Origin: JBGPTK01 sp963797765 | Lineage (GTDB): Bacteria > Acidobacteriota > Terriglobia > Acidiferrales > UBA7541 | Assembly (NCBI GenBank): GCA_963797765.1 | Contig: CAWCQU010000003.1 | Coordinates: forward strand, 1,116,001-1,180,000 | DNA length: 64,000 bases | Direction: 5' to 3' | Shown here: one piece after another, positions 46,603 through 58,126 of the stretch | Layout of the letters: every line of letters starts with the position of its first letter | How positions within the stretch are numbered: position 1 is the stretch's first letter | The notes under the pieces: generated by a model | Databases searched by the model: none | What the model was told of the DNA's origin: nothing | Seen by the model: only the letters and a program-made list of their open reading frames with translations | Position numbers and translations under genes: made by a program

Positions 46603-47550
46603 ATGCCGAGAGGGATTCATCGCGCTCTTTTGATTTATAACACGGCCAGCGGCCGGCGCCGGGGTGAGCGACTGGCCGAAGTGGAAGCTGCGTCGATCGT
46701 CCTGAAGCAGGACGGAATTAATTGCGAGTTGGCGCCGACGACAGGGCGGGGATCGGCTACTGAATTGGCCCGGCAAGCGGTGGTGGATGCAAGGCAGTTG
46801 GTGATCGTCTGCGGCGGAGATGGCACGATCAACGAAGTGGTGAATGGGCTGGCTGGGAGCCAGGTGCCGATGGCGTTGCTGCCTGCGGGAACAGCGAACA
46901 TCCTGGCTAAGGAGCTTGGTATTCCGTGGGATATCGCAGCGGCGGCGGGGATGATCGCCGGTAGCGAGCTGCAGCGAATAGCACTGGGACTGGTAGCTTC
47001 AGATGGGGATTCCACTACGCCGGGGTGGTCGCGATATTTTCTCTCGGTGGGCGGCGCGGGGCCAGACGGGGCGATGGTGCATGCGCTGGAAACCATGGCG
47101 GGAAGCAAGAGCGGGATCATCGACTATTGGCTGGAAGGCGTGCGGCAGCTAGTAAAATACCGCTTTCCCGAAATGCGCATCACTTGCGCGGGCCGCGATT
47201 TGAAGGCCACCCTGATCGTGGTTGGCCGAACGCAGAATTATGGCGGCCCGTTCTGCATAACCCAGGAGGCGAATCTCCTGGAAGATTGTTTTGAGATTGT
47301 GGCCGTTTCCACGCGAAATCGATTGAGATACCTGGCGTGTCTGCCGGCATTGTGGCTGGGAAAACTGCGCCAGATGCCTGACATTCACCACTGGAAAACA
47401 ACGGAAGTTTTGTGCGAGCCGGCAGGCAGCGAGGAGGTGTTCGCGCAAGTGGACGGAGAGCCGATCGGCAAACTTCCGTTACGTTTCTCGATTGTGTCGG
47501 ATGCGCTTGACTTTGCTGGTTCCCTCGGGACGTGGAAACGGCGCTGGTAG
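46603..47550 (+). CDS. Diacylglycerol/lipid kinase family protein
   Basis: 315 residues. DAGK catalytic domain: ALLIYNTASGRRRGE (start strand), VIVCGGDGTINEVVNGLAG (ATP site GGDGT) and ALLPAGTANILAKELGIP. C-terminal part ends with VFAQVDGEPIGKLPLRFSI, as in YegS/DgkB proteins. Phosphorylates diacylglycerol or a related lipid; the substrate is not determined by sequence. The downstream hydrolase gene starts 32 bp later on the same strand, suggesting co-transcription. Confidence 0.92.
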   Translation: MPRGIHRALLIYNTASGRRRGERLAEVEAASIVLKQDGINCELAPTTGRGSATELARQAVVDARQLVIVCGGDGTINEVVNGLAGSQVPMALLPAGTANILAKELGIPWDIAAAAGMIAGSELQRIALGLVASDGDSTTPGWSRYFLSVGGAGPDGAMVHALETMAGSKSGIIDYWLEGVRQLVKYRFPEMRITCAGRDLKATLIVVGRTQNYGGPFCITQEANLLEDCFEIVAVSTRNRLRYLACLPALWLGKLRQMPDIHHWKTTEVLCEPAGSEEVFAQVDGEPIGKLPLRFSIVSDALDFAGSLGTWKRRW

Positions 47551-47581
47551 CGGAACTGCAGACGGAAGCACAGGGAGTCTG

Positions 47582-48587
47582 ATGGAGCCTGTTACCCATG
47601 CGCTGACTTCCTTGGCGCTTGCGCGTTCGGGCTTACAGAACAAAACGCGGCTGGCGACCCCGATGCTGGTGGCTTCGGGCGTTGCTGCCGATCTTGACCT
47701 GCTCAGTCGAATCGGTGGCGCGGATATTTATCTGCGCATTCATCGAACGCTGCTTCACTCCGTGCTCGGCTCGGTAGTGGTGGCGGTGGTAATCGCCGCC
47801 GTCTTTGTGTGGTTTAGCCGAAAGGATCCACAAAATGCTGTTCCTTTCCAGGGAGCGCTGGTTATTTGCTTGATCGGCGCGGGGGTACATCTGCTGCTCG
47901 ACTTGTGCACGAGCAGCGGAGAACAATTGCTTTGGCCCTTCCACGCCAAATGGTTTGCCCTGGATTGGCTGGCCTGGCTGGACCCTTGGATTTTGTTTCT
48001 GCTTCTTGCCGGATTGCTGGTTCCCAGCCTGCTGCGCATGGTGAGCGAGGAAATCGGCGAAAGGCGCAAGAAGAAACCAAACCGCGGGGCAATCGTTGCG
48101 CTGGTCCTGGTGGCTATATTTATTTGTGGGCGCGCTGCTTTGCATTCCAAAGCCGTGGACATGTTGTTTTCACGCGAATACCACGGCGCAGTCCCGGATA
48201 CCGTTGGCGCGTTTCCGACGGCGGGTTCTCCGTTCATTTGGCGAGGAGTGGTGAATTCTACGTTTCCGGATGGAAGCCTTGAACGTTTCGCTTGTTCCCG
48301 GCAGCTATTTTGATCCTGAACGGACCGATACTCATTTCAAGCCGGAGGGCTCGCCCGTGCTGGATGCGGCACAGCAGACTCCCCTTGCAGAGCGGTTCAT
48401 TCGCTATGCGCGATTTCCGATCGCGAGCATTGAAAAAAGGGAGTATGGATACCACGTGGTGATTCGTGACCTGCGATTTCCACCGAATTCCGGCGGATGG
48501 GACAATATCATCGCGGTGGTAGATATGGACTCCGAACTGCACGTTCAGATTGAACAAATGCAATTTGCCAGTGACGAGAAACAGTAA
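47582..48587 (+). CDS. Membrane-bound metal-dependent hydrolase (YdjM/DUF457 family, one frameshift)
   Basis: Integral membrane protein starting MEPVTHALTSLALARSGL, the family's His-containing start, then VASGVAADLDLLSRIGG, RIHRTLLHSVLGSV, and four to five transmembrane segments (VVVAVVIAAVFVWF, LVICLIGAGVHLLLDLC, WILFLLLAGLLVPSLL, IVALVLVAIFICGRAAL). His and Asp residues in these motifs would bind metal. The frame breaks near 48270-48290; the soluble C-terminal domain (LVPGSYFDPERTD, YARFPIASIEKREYGYHVVIRDLRF) continues in another frame to 48587. Start 47582 is preferred over an upstream ATG inside the kinase gene. Confidence 0.82.
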
Positions 48588-48622
48588 CGGCCTTCTGATT
48601 TTTGGGATTTGAAGAAAAGCAC

Positions 48623-48650
48623 TACCGCAGAGGCACAGAGCGCGCCGAGA
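48623..48650 (+). repeat. Dispersed repeat R6, third copy
   Basis: ACCGCAGAGGCACAGAGCGC followed by GCCGAGA, sharing the ACCGCAGAGGC core with 22370 and 28057. It lies between the stops of two convergent genes. Confidence 0.62.
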
Positions 48651-48656
48651 TCAAGA

Positions 48657-49259
48657 CTAGGCATTTTCCGGGGCCTGGCGGCGGAAAATCCAGGAAGTCA
48701 CGAAATAAAGAAGCACCGAAGCTCCCAGGGTAACCAGTAGAAATGCAATCTTGTGATGGAGCAGGAAGTTCGCAGCCGCCTCGCCGTAGCGTACCGCAAG
48801 GATTCCTTCGATCAAATAACGTGAACCTCGACCGATGAGCAGAGCGAGGACGAAGGTGCGAAACCGGACCTGGAACACACCAGATGCCAGAATGAAAATT
48901 TTGAAAGGGATGGGCGGCGGCAGGATGGAAGGCACTACCACACTGAGAAATGCGTTTTGCTCCACCCAGTTGCGAATGCGCATGGCGCGGTGGCCTGCGT
49001 GATGGTGAAACATCGCTTCCCCGCCCTTCTTTGCGATTAAGTACAGCCAAATACATCCGGACAAAGAACCGAGGGCGGCCATTGCCGCGTAATAAGGCAT
49101 ACGCGAGGGATTGCGGATGGATTCCTCCATGATGAGCAGATCGGTGACCACCGGGAAAGAGAGCACCGACGAATCCAGAAATGCCAGCACGAAGATGCCC
49201 CCGCCGCCAAGCGTGGCGACGATGTGCTGCAACCATACCGGTAGTTTGATGTTGTTCAT
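48657..49259 (-). CDS. VTT-domain (DedA/YqaA-like) membrane protein
   Basis: 200 residues, about five hydrophobic segments (IVATLGGGGIFVLAFLDSSVLSFP, YYAAMAALGSLSGCIWLYLIA, FKIFILASGVFQV, FAFLLVTLGASVLLYFVTSW-like C-terminal helix). Carries the VTT family pattern: an acidic residue in FLDSS, G..LG...GC..Y, and the conserved VPSILPPPIPFKIF and GRGSRYL motifs. DedA-family proteins act in lipid scrambling and envelope homeostasis; the specific role here is unknown. Confidence 0.85.
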   Translation of the reverse strand: MNNIKLPVWLQHIVATLGGGGIFVLAFLDSSVLSFPVVTDLLIMEESIRNPSRMPYYAAMAALGSLSGCIWLYLIAKKGGEAMFHHHAGHRAMRIRNWVEQNAFLSVVVPSILPPPIPFKIFILASGVFQVRFRTFVLALLIGRGSRYLIEGILAVRYGEAAANFLLHHKIAFLLVTLGASVLLYFVTSWIFRRQAPENA

Positions 49260-49474
49260 TGCTCTGGCGCCGATGCAGAAAAGAGTTCGAGATTGTATCA
49301 GAGATCGCGCCCGCCACTCCCGATCTGCAGCAGAGTTGGACCGGGCACGGCAGCCTGCTTCAGTGAGATCACAGGGATGTGGCCGCTTAAATCCGGATTC
49401 CGGGCACGCAGCGCGACGCGTGGTCCTTGCTTTTATCCAGCGTGCTAATTGGGCAACCTTGGTTCGCTGTTGGT

Positions 49475-49503
49475 TTGACCTCTATTTCTTAAGATGCTAG
49501 GAT
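49475..49503 (+). promoter_or_regulatory. Sigma-70-type promoter candidate for hppA
   Basis: TTGACC (49475-49480), 17-bp spacer, TAGGAT (49498-49503). This leaves a leader of about 245 nt before hppA. The rest of the 49260-49755 interval shows no gene and no riboswitch I can recognise. Confidence 0.4.
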
Positions 49504-49755
49504 TGCTCGGTTTGTACGAGTTTTAGTACTCGAAGAAACATTTTCCTACCCGCGTGGTCATCGGTTTTTGGGGGAACGACGCGGAGAAGGTGTGCACGCC
49601 TTTCGGCTCTTGATGTGGGGGTCGATTCCAAAATTGTGACGGGCCGCTCCAAACGGCATTTGTTTGAATTGGCGCGACGGCGGAATTGTATCTTAGGAAG
49701 TTTTGTTCGGATTACTTGTCTACTCTAAATGAAATTATTCCATGGAGAATTTTGG

Positions 49756-52218
<2,463 letters not shown>

Positions 52219-52242
52219 CTTAAGAAGAGAATTCGAAACTGG

Positions 52243-52280
52243 AAGCGGGGCGGAGATGGATCCGCCCCGCTTTTTATTTT
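52243..52280 (+). terminator. Rho-independent terminator of hppA
   Basis: Arms AAGCGGGGCGGA (52243-52254) and TCCGCCCCGCTT (52261-52272), 6-nt loop, then a T-rich run. Begins 25 bp after the hppA stop. Confidence 0.9.
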
Positions 52281-52299
52281 GGGGGATGAGCTCAAAGAT

Positions 52300-52345
52300 G
52301 CCAGCCTTCCCGATACAAATCATCGGGACAAGTAAGGCTGGCGCT
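52300..52345. repeat. Dispersed repeat R3 with nested hairpin
   Basis: Outer arms GCCAGCCTT (52300-52308) and AAGGCTGGC (52334-52342). Inside lie TCCCGAT (52308-52314), a 7-nt loop, and ATCGGGA (52322-52328). The inner hairpin is the same module as at 3030 and 7493. A plain R3 copy without it is at 31868. Confidence 0.7.
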
Positions 52346-52348
52346 ACA

Positions 52349-53605
52349 TTAAACCTTGAGGAAGCCGAGATATTTGTTGGGATTCTGTTCGAAACCGGGG
52401 AATACGCTGGATAGATTGCCCGCTCCCAAGTGCTTCGATAGAACTTCGCTTAACACGGTACGGTAGTCGGTGGTGACGGCCAGGTCGCGATTTTCGTAGA
52501 GCTGGCCCGCGGACAATCCTGGCCAACGCGTATAAACCTTGCCTCCCTTCACTGGGCCGCCCATCAGGAACATGCAATTGGCGTGGCCGTGATCGGTGCC
52601 GCGATTTCCATTTTCTCGGGCAGTGCGGCCAAATTCGGACATGCTGACGAACACCACGTTCTCCATTCGATCGCCCAGATCCTGGTGGAACGCGGCGAGG
52701 GCCTGGCCGAAATCTTTCAACAGATTCGACAGTTGTCCTTGTACGCCGCCTTCGTTTACGTGGTGATCCCACCCGCCGCTATCGAGGAAAGCGATCTCGA
52801 GTCCAATATCGGCTTTGATCAGTTCGGCAATTTCCAGCAGACTCTGGCCAAACCGGCCGCGGGGATAATCGGCGCCGTTCGCGGGCTGGTATTGATCGGG
52901 ATTTATTTTTTTAAGGGTATCAATCGCGCTGAAGGTTTCCTGGCCGACGCCGTGCAGCGCCTGGTCGACCGTTTGGGAGTACATGGCTTCGAAGCCGCCT
53001 TCGGTGGTTGTGGCGGGACCATACATTCGAAACTGTTTCAGGTCAGGAATTGCGACCGCCGGCGAGGTTCCCTGCAGCGACCGCGGCAGATAGGGGCCAA
53101 ATGCTACGGCGCGGAAAGGAGAAGACTTCTCTTCGGGCAATTCCTGCAGTGAACGATTGAGCCAGCCGTCATCGGTACTTTTCACGCCGGGAGTGCCGGA
53201 TTCCATGAAGTCTTGGGCGTCGAAGTGCGAGCGAGTGGGATCGGGAGAACCGGCGGCTTGGACGATGGCCAGCTCGCCTTTGTGGAACAGGGGCTCGAGT
53301 GGAGCAAGGCTGGGGTGGAGGCCGAAAAAGCCGTCCAGGTCGAGCGCCGCATCGCTGCCGCCGCGGCCGGGCTGAGGGATCGCAATCGTGGGTCGCATCT
53401 GGTAATAACTGCGCTCGCCGAAAGGAACCACCACGTTCAGGCCGTCCATTGCGCCGCGCTGAAACAAGACGACGAGTATCTTTTTTCCGCTTCCGGCCGG
53501 AGGCAATGTTCCGGCCACTGCGCGCTGGAGAAATGTCGGTAGCGCGGTCATACCGATCATGGCGATTCCACCGTCCTTTAGAAATACCCGCCTGGTGATT
53601 TCCAT
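52349..53605 (-). CDS. DUF1501 family protein with Tat signal
   Basis: Sulfatase/alkaline-phosphatase-like DUF1501 protein, exported folded through Tat: MEITRRVFLKDGGIAMIGM with the twin Arg. Family text: ILVVLFQRGAMDGLNVVVP, FGLHPSLAPLEPLFHKGELAIVQAAG, SRSHFDAQD-like TRSHFDAQDFMESG, LDSGGWDHHVNEGG, FVSMSEFGRTARENGNRGTDHGHANCMFLMGG. These give the metal-site Asp/His residues. Start at ATG 53605 with GGAGGT upstream. The partner DUF1800 gene is directly upstream on the same strand, the standard arrangement for this pair; the substrate is unknown. Confidence 0.93.
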   Translation of the reverse strand: MEITRRVFLKDGGIAMIGMTALPTFLQRAVAGTLPPAGSGKKILVVLFQRGAMDGLNVVVPFGERSYYQMRPTIAIPQPGRGGSDAALDLDGFFGLHPSLAPLEPLFHKGELAIVQAAGSPDPTRSHFDAQDFMESGTPGVKSTDDGWLNRSLQELPEEKSSPFRAVAFGPYLPRSLQGTSPAVAIPDLKQFRMYGPATTTEGGFEAMYSQTVDQALHGVGQETFSAIDTLKKINPDQYQPANGADYPRGRFGQSLLEIAELIKADIGLEIAFLDSGGWDHHVNEGGVQGQLSNLLKDFGQALAAFHQDLGDRMENVVFVSMSEFGRTARENGNRGTDHGHANCMFLMGGPVKGGKVYTRWPGLSAGQLYENRDLAVTTDYRTVLSEVLSKHLGAGNLSSVFPGFEQNPNKYLGFLKV

Positions 53606-53683
53606 TGCCAACCTCCGGCTCTTAAACCTTAAACGCAAAAGGAATTCAAATCACAAGTAATTCCGTCTATTTCTTGGCCTTAC

Positions 53684-53750
53684 TTCAGGGGCTAAAGCCC
53701 ACTTTGTTAGCGACTTGGAATGTCGGAGCTGAAGCTCCGACCCCTAAGAA
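53684..53750. repeat. Dispersed repeat R1 between the DUF1800 and DUF1501 genes
   Basis: TTCAGGGGCTAAAGCCC ... GTCGGAGCT / AGCTCCGAC (perfect arms 53722-53741, 2-nt loop) ... CCCCTAAGAA. It sits inside an apparent two-gene operon, where a hairpin could affect the relative output of the second gene. Confidence 0.75.
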
Positions 53751-53787
53751 TCATTTCTTCGATAACCTCTAAGCATTCTCCGGGCGC

Positions 53788-55671
53788 TTAACGCCGCTGG
53801 AATTCAGGAGTACCTAGAACCAGCCCAGCGATCAAACCTTCATTTACGTGTTTCACTGGGTCATCCAAGCGCGCTTGCAAGATTTGTGGATCGTTCAGGC
53901 GCTGCTCGAGGGTCTCACGCGTTTGTGCCGCTACTTGGCCATTCAGGAAAATGTCGAGCGAACGAGACAATGCCATTTGCGGATCGGAATCGGATTCGGC
54001 GCCAAAGAGCGAGGGCAAATCAATCGTCGTTCCGTTGATGTGATTGGACGCGAGTTGCAGTGCGAAGTTCAGGCGGTTCAGCAATGCGCCTGTATTGACC
54101 CAGGTTTCGGCCTTATCGGAATAGCCGGTGGGAGGCTGGCATTGATAGAGCGGCTCTCCCATTCTTCCTACCCATTGCACGATCGGCAGTGAAATCGCCA
54201 CGTCGGCATTCAGGGCGCGGGCCGTGCTGACCGCAAGTTCAAACGGCGTCTTCACTTTCGCCCGATAGGTGGCGCGCGACCAGAATTCTGGCGAGTAGAT
54301 CATGGTCTTCAACACCGCGCGGGTATCGCCATCGCTCGAGAGATACGTTTGCGTCATGCGGCTGACGAGTGCGGGCAACGGATTGTCTGATACGAAGTGG
54401 CGTGCGATTTCCGTGCTGATGAATTTTGCAGTATTGGGATTATGCGCCAACAGCTTGATTACTTCCTGGCCGTCCTTCATGCCGCCACCATTTATTTTCT
54501 TGCCCATCACGTACTTTGGCCCGGGGGTGTGGATGCGATCGTTGAAAAAGAATTCAGGATCGCGGCGCGGCTCGCGGATGGTCCAGCCGGTGAAGCATTT
54601 GGCCACTTCGATCACATCCTGCTGGGAGTAGCCGCCTTCGACTCCGAGCGTGTGCAATTCCATAATTTCGCGGCCATAGTTTTCGTTCAGTCCGCGCTCC
54701 GGCCTTTTTGCTTGCTGTCCCTGCCCTGCGCCCTGGGCGTTCGGAAATTGCCGTGGCGAAGGAGGAGTCATCCCGCCGAAAATTCCGCCGAAACGAGATT
54801 GGCGCATCGCTCTTTGCTGCTGCAATTGCTTTGCCGCCATCGGATCGGCGCTTTGCCAGTTATCCAGGTAGAACAGCATTGCCGGACTCTTGGCTGTGGC
54901 TTCGAGCAAATCCTGAAACTTGCCCATGGCATGAGGACGAATGGTGTCCCGTTCATAGGCCGTCAGCATCCAGCGATCCGCGCCCTTCCCGGCAAATACA
55001 TTGAAATGATTGAACCAGAAATTCGCCATCACTTCGTAGAGTTGACGGTCGCTGTAAATCGCGCGGTCTACTTTGGCCATGGAGAGATCGGAGATGATCC
55101 GCTGAGGACCTTGCATTCTGGCGAGCTGCAACTTTGCGGGATCGGTTTCTCCGCTTTGCCTCATCTGCTGCACTTCGGCCTGCGCCTTCTCTTTCCGTTC
55201 GTCCTGAAACTGTTCCTTGGTCACGCCCTCTTTTTTGGCTGCTTGAGCCGGCGGAGGAAATTCACTGACCAATTTCGCGGAAGACATTTTCAACGTCGTA
55301 AGATCGGTAAGCCGCGCTTCGGCCGCTGAGTCGTCAAGCGATTCCGGTTTCAGCTGTTGACTGATCCATTTTTCAAGGCCCATCTGCCGAATACGCTCCA
55401 TGTCTCCGGGGCGCGGACCGTAAGCCAGGCGGTCGAGCCCATGCAAAATGGCCTGGTCTTCTGTAAGTTCGGTAATCGGCAGGTTGCCTTTGAAGGATTT
55501 GCTCAACGGGATTTGCGCAGCGTCGTCCTGATCTTTTTTCTTTTTCTTTCCAGCCTGAGCATGCGGCACAGCAACGAACAAAGAGAACAAGAGCAATCCG
55601 GCGAGCAGGCCATTTCCGGCGGCGTCCAGGCGGTTACGATTTATTCTGGAATTTCGGTGATCGATTTTCAT
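53788..55671 (-). CDS. DUF1800 family protein
   Basis: 627 residues, exported (GLLAGLLLFSLFVAVPHAQA, cut before GKKKKKDQDD). DUF1800 blocks: ELTEDQAILHGLDRLAYGPRPGDMERI, WISQQL, VMANFWFNHFNVF, FQDLLEATAKSPAMLFYLDN, NENYGREIMELHTLGV, GYSQQDVIEVAKCFTGWTI and FISTEIARHFVSDNP. There is a low-complexity charged insert (KAQAEVQQMRQSGE) in the middle. Function unknown; it is always found with DUF1501, as here, so the two presumably act together in the periplasm. Divergent from the proline dehydrogenase gene. Confidence 0.92.
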   Translation of the reverse strand: MKIDHRNSRINRNRLDAAGNGLLAGLLLFSLFVAVPHAQAGKKKKKDQDDAAQIPLSKSFKGNLPITELTEDQAILHGLDRLAYGPRPGDMERIRQMGLEKWISQQLKPESLDDSAAEARLTDLTTLKMSSAKLVSEFPPPAQAAKKEGVTKEQFQDERKEKAQAEVQQMRQSGETDPAKLQLARMQGPQRIISDLSMAKVDRAIYSDRQLYEVMANFWFNHFNVFAGKGADRWMLTAYERDTIRPHAMGKFQDLLEATAKSPAMLFYLDNWQSADPMAAKQLQQQRAMRQSRFGGIFGGMTPPSPRQFPNAQGAGQGQQAKRPERGLNENYGREIMELHTLGVEGGYSQQDVIEVAKCFTGWTIREPRRDPEFFFNDRIHTPGPKYVMGKKINGGGMKDGQEVIKLLAHNPNTAKFISTEIARHFVSDNPLPALVSRMTQTYLSSDGDTRAVLKTMIYSPEFWSRATYRAKVKTPFELAVSTARALNADVAISLPIVQWVGRMGEPLYQCQPPTGYSDKAETWVNTGALLNRLNFALQLASNHINGTTIDLPSLFGAESDSDPQMALSRSLDIFLNGQVAAQTRETLEQRLNDPQILQARLDDPVKHVNEGLIAGLVLGTPEFQRR

Positions 55672-55958
55672 TTGGCCAGCTCCTGCCAGCTGGGCGCAAC
55701 TTATCCCGGAACTCGGAATCCGCGCTCAATGAATGTTAACCCCATTCTGGCCAAAAAGTTGCGCACGCCGCCTTAAGAATACCCTGCCATTGGAACTCTG
55801 CGCCGTTCCCTGGTCTGCTTCAAGAATGGTGTGCTGGCCGCCTGAGTCTAAGTCGATGCTTTTCCGCATGTTATCCGATTTGACCGGGAGGCTTGACTGC
55901 CGTATAAAAGTGCGGCGCACCTACACGTGCGAATTGGACAAGGCGGGGCAAAGATCAA

Positions 55959-56912
55959 ATGCTGATTCGAAATTTCATCTTCTGGCTTTCTACAAAGAAG
56001 AAAATCACCAATGCAATCGGACGGCGCGGCGTACATCACGGATTCGCGCTGCGGTTTATCGCCGGCGAAACGCTCGGGGAGGCATTGAAGGCGAGCGCGG
56101 AACTCAATGCCAATGGAAGCATGATCAGCCTGAACCATCTGGGCGAAAATGTGATCACCGAAGACGAAGCTCGCCAGGTGCGCGACGAATACATTGACAT
56201 GCTGCGAGAGCTGGCGGAACGGAACGTTCAAGGCAATATCTCGATCAAGTTGACGCAACTGGGCCTCGATCTAGATCGCGATATCTGCCGGCAATTCACG
56301 AAGGAAATTGCCGCGGCGGCGCGCGCCGTCAGCCGCGATATCGAAATCGATATAGAAGGCTCGGGCTACACGGACGTTACGATCGATATCTTTGAAGCGG
56401 TGCGGCGGGAGTTCGACAATGTTGGCATGGCGATTCAAGCCTATCTGTTCCGCACGGAAAAGGATTTGGAACGATTGAAGCCCTTGACGCCCAAGATTCG
56501 CCTGGTGAAGGGCGCTTATCGCGAATCTCCGAAAATTGCCTTTCAGAAAAAATCAGATGTGGATTCCAATTATTGCAAGTTGCTGGACATTTTGTTTGGG
56601 GGAGGATTTCTTCCGGCTGTCGCGTCCCACGATCCGGCGATGGTTCAACACGCTCGAGATTTAATCCTGACGCGCGGCAGCAAGCTCGGCCAATACGAAT
56701 TTCAAATGATTTATGGAATCCGGCGGGATTTACAGGCCGAAGTGCGGGGACAAGGTCATCCACTGCGAATTTATGTGCCCTATGGAACGGAGTGGTGCCC
56801 GTACTTCATGCGCCGCCTATCGGAGCGGCCGGCGAATTGCTGGTTTGTTCTGCGCAGTCTGATGGCGGAGAAATCGCAGAGTCACCCGGGAAAGGTAAGC
56901 ACAAAAGTTTGA
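55959..56912 (+). CDS. Proline dehydrogenase (stand-alone)
   Basis: FAD enzyme oxidising proline to pyrroline-5-carboxylate, membrane-associated. 317 residues, the size of the single-domain ProDH type. TIM-barrel blocks: MISLNHLGENVITEDEA, ISIKLTQLGLDLD, IDIEGSGYTDVTIDIF, VGMAIQAYLFRTEKDLERL, IRLVKGAYRESP, AVASHDPAMVQHA, FQMIYGIRRDLQ, YVPYGTEWCPYFMRRLSERPAN (substrate Arg pair). No P5C dehydrogenase gene is adjacent. The aldehyde dehydrogenase at 60.5 kb is in a different context. Confidence 0.95.
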   Translation: MLIRNFIFWLSTKKKITNAIGRRGVHHGFALRFIAGETLGEALKASAELNANGSMISLNHLGENVITEDEARQVRDEYIDMLRELAERNVQGNISIKLTQLGLDLDRDICRQFTKEIAAAARAVSRDIEIDIEGSGYTDVTIDIFEAVRREFDNVGMAIQAYLFRTEKDLERLKPLTPKIRLVKGAYRESPKIAFQKKSDVDSNYCKLLDILFGGGFLPAVASHDPAMVQHARDLILTRGSKLGQYEFQMIYGIRRDLQAEVRGQGHPLRIYVPYGTEWCPYFMRRLSERPANCWFVLRSLMAEKSQSHPGKVSTKV

Positions 56913-56913
56913 G

Positions 56914-57153
56914 CTAGCCGCGCGCCGGTCCCCCGGCGCGGAAGGCGTCGAGCGTCCATACGTCCGCTTTTTCGTCGTGGCGGAGGACGTAAAAATTGCC
57001 GTCATCGGCGCGAACCCGAAAATAAATAGCTTCGGGCGAATACCACTGGTCATCTATCTCTTCCACCTGGAATTCCCTGCCACGAAGTGTGAAGCGAGTG
57101 GGGCGCTCGTCCGAGCGATAGCCCGCGTAACATTCCACGTGAATATCATTCAT
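56914..57153 (-). CDS. Small protein, DUF6504-like
   Basis: 79 residues from ATG 57153 (MNDIHVECYAGYRSDERPTR). Sequence continues FTLRGREFQVEEIDDQWYSP, EAIYFRVRADDGNFYVLRHD, ADVWTLDAF: a compact beta-rich protein resembling DUF6504. Such proteins occur beside DNA-repair genes in other bacteria, but here it follows YihY with a 1-bp gap after its stop. Function unknown. Confidence 0.7.
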   Translation of the reverse strand: MNDIHVECYAGYRSDERPTRFTLRGREFQVEEIDDQWYSPEAIYFRVRADDGNFYVLRHDEKADVWTLDAFRAGGPARG

Positions 57154-57154
57154 C

Positions 57155-58003
57155 TCAGTTCCTGGACTCGCTTCCACGGGGGTGCAAGTCCGATTCCATA
57201 TTGTAGGCGGCGCCGAGGAAAACAACCATCGCCGTCATATACATCCACAAGAGCAAGCCGATGGCTGCTGCGAGCCCGCCATAGATTACGCCATACGGAA
57301 CGTGTCGAACGTACAGGCCAAACGTCGCTCCCACTACCCACCAGAGTACGGTGGCGACATATGCGCCTGGGAGGATCCTGCCTCCCGAGCGCCTGCGCGG
57401 CCGCCCGAAACGGTAAAGCACGGCAAGTACCCCGAGCGCGAGAATCAGGACGGCTGCCAAGTACAGCACCACCCAAAGTGCGCGTGCCAGTTGCGGCAAA
57501 CCCAGATCCGGGAGACCCAGTTCGTGAATGAGCCACCCTCGGACCTGCCTGCCGAAGACCGTGAGTACTACTGCCCCAACCCAGGGGACAATGGTGAGGA
57601 CGAAGAGGATAAACGCGCGGACCTGACGGCGGAGAAAGCTGGGCCTATCCTGATCGCCTGCGATGATCATGAATCCGTCCATCAGACCAGAGATCACTTG
57701 TGTTCCAGCCAGCAGTGATCCTCCCAGGCCAAGCGTAATCCAGCGCCAGGGATGTCCACCTTGGTGAACGAGAAATTCATAAACAACGTTTTCGCTGCCG
57801 GGCGGCAGGATCAACCGGAGGCGGCTGGGAAATTCCTTGATTTCACTATGTATGAATCTTGGGCCACTCAGAACACCCAGCGTGAAGAGCAGCATTGGGA
57901 AAAACGCCAAGAACATATTGAATGCGACGGCTTGCGCCTGCATCACACAGTCGGGAAAGACGCGCGCGACTGACCTTCGTAACTTCTGCCCAACGGTAGC
58001 CAT
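57155..58003 (-). CDS. YihY/BrkB-family inner-membrane protein
   Basis: Six predicted transmembrane helices. Family features: AQAVAFNMFLAFFPMLLFTLGVLSG (conserved A..AF...F..FP), a Gly-rich loop ITLGLGGSLLAGTQVISGLMDGF, FILFVLTIVPWVGAVVLTVFG, and VRHVPYGVIYGGLAAAIGLLLWMYMTAMVVFLGAAYN, which is the diagnostic C-terminal block. Once called ribonuclease BN, but now thought not to be the nuclease. Start taken at MATVGQKLRR (58003); a longer reading begins at 58045. About 280 residues. Confidence 0.9.
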   Translation of the reverse strand: MATVGQKLRRSVARVFPDCVMQAQAVAFNMFLAFFPMLLFTLGVLSGPRFIHSEIKEFPSRLRLILPPGSENVVYEFLVHQGGHPWRWITLGLGGSLLAGTQVISGLMDGFMIIAGDQDRPSFLRRQVRAFILFVLTIVPWVGAVVLTVFGRQVRGWLIHELGLPDLGLPQLARALWVVLYLAAVLILALGVLAVLYRFGRPRRRSGGRILPGAYVATVLWWVVGATFGLYVRHVPYGVIYGGLAAAIGLLLWMYMTAMVVFLGAAYNMESDLHPRGSESRN

Positions 58004-58126
58004 AGATGATCGCCCGATTATACGGGCGGCAGTCGAATTCGCCACATAACTTCATCGAATGGCTTCCCTTGCCGCAGTTGATGACGCGGAGTAAACTTCG
58101 GGGGAAGCTTTCTTGTGGAGGAATCA

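Noticed and set aside
49260..49755. Riboswitch or leader RNA before hppA
   Set aside because: The leader is long, but I find no conserved riboswitch core and no convincing anti-terminator pair.
54397..55329. 310-codon plus-strand frame opposite the DUF1800 gene
   Set aside because: Complete conserved DUF1800 text on the minus strand explains the DNA; the antisense product has no recognisable domain.
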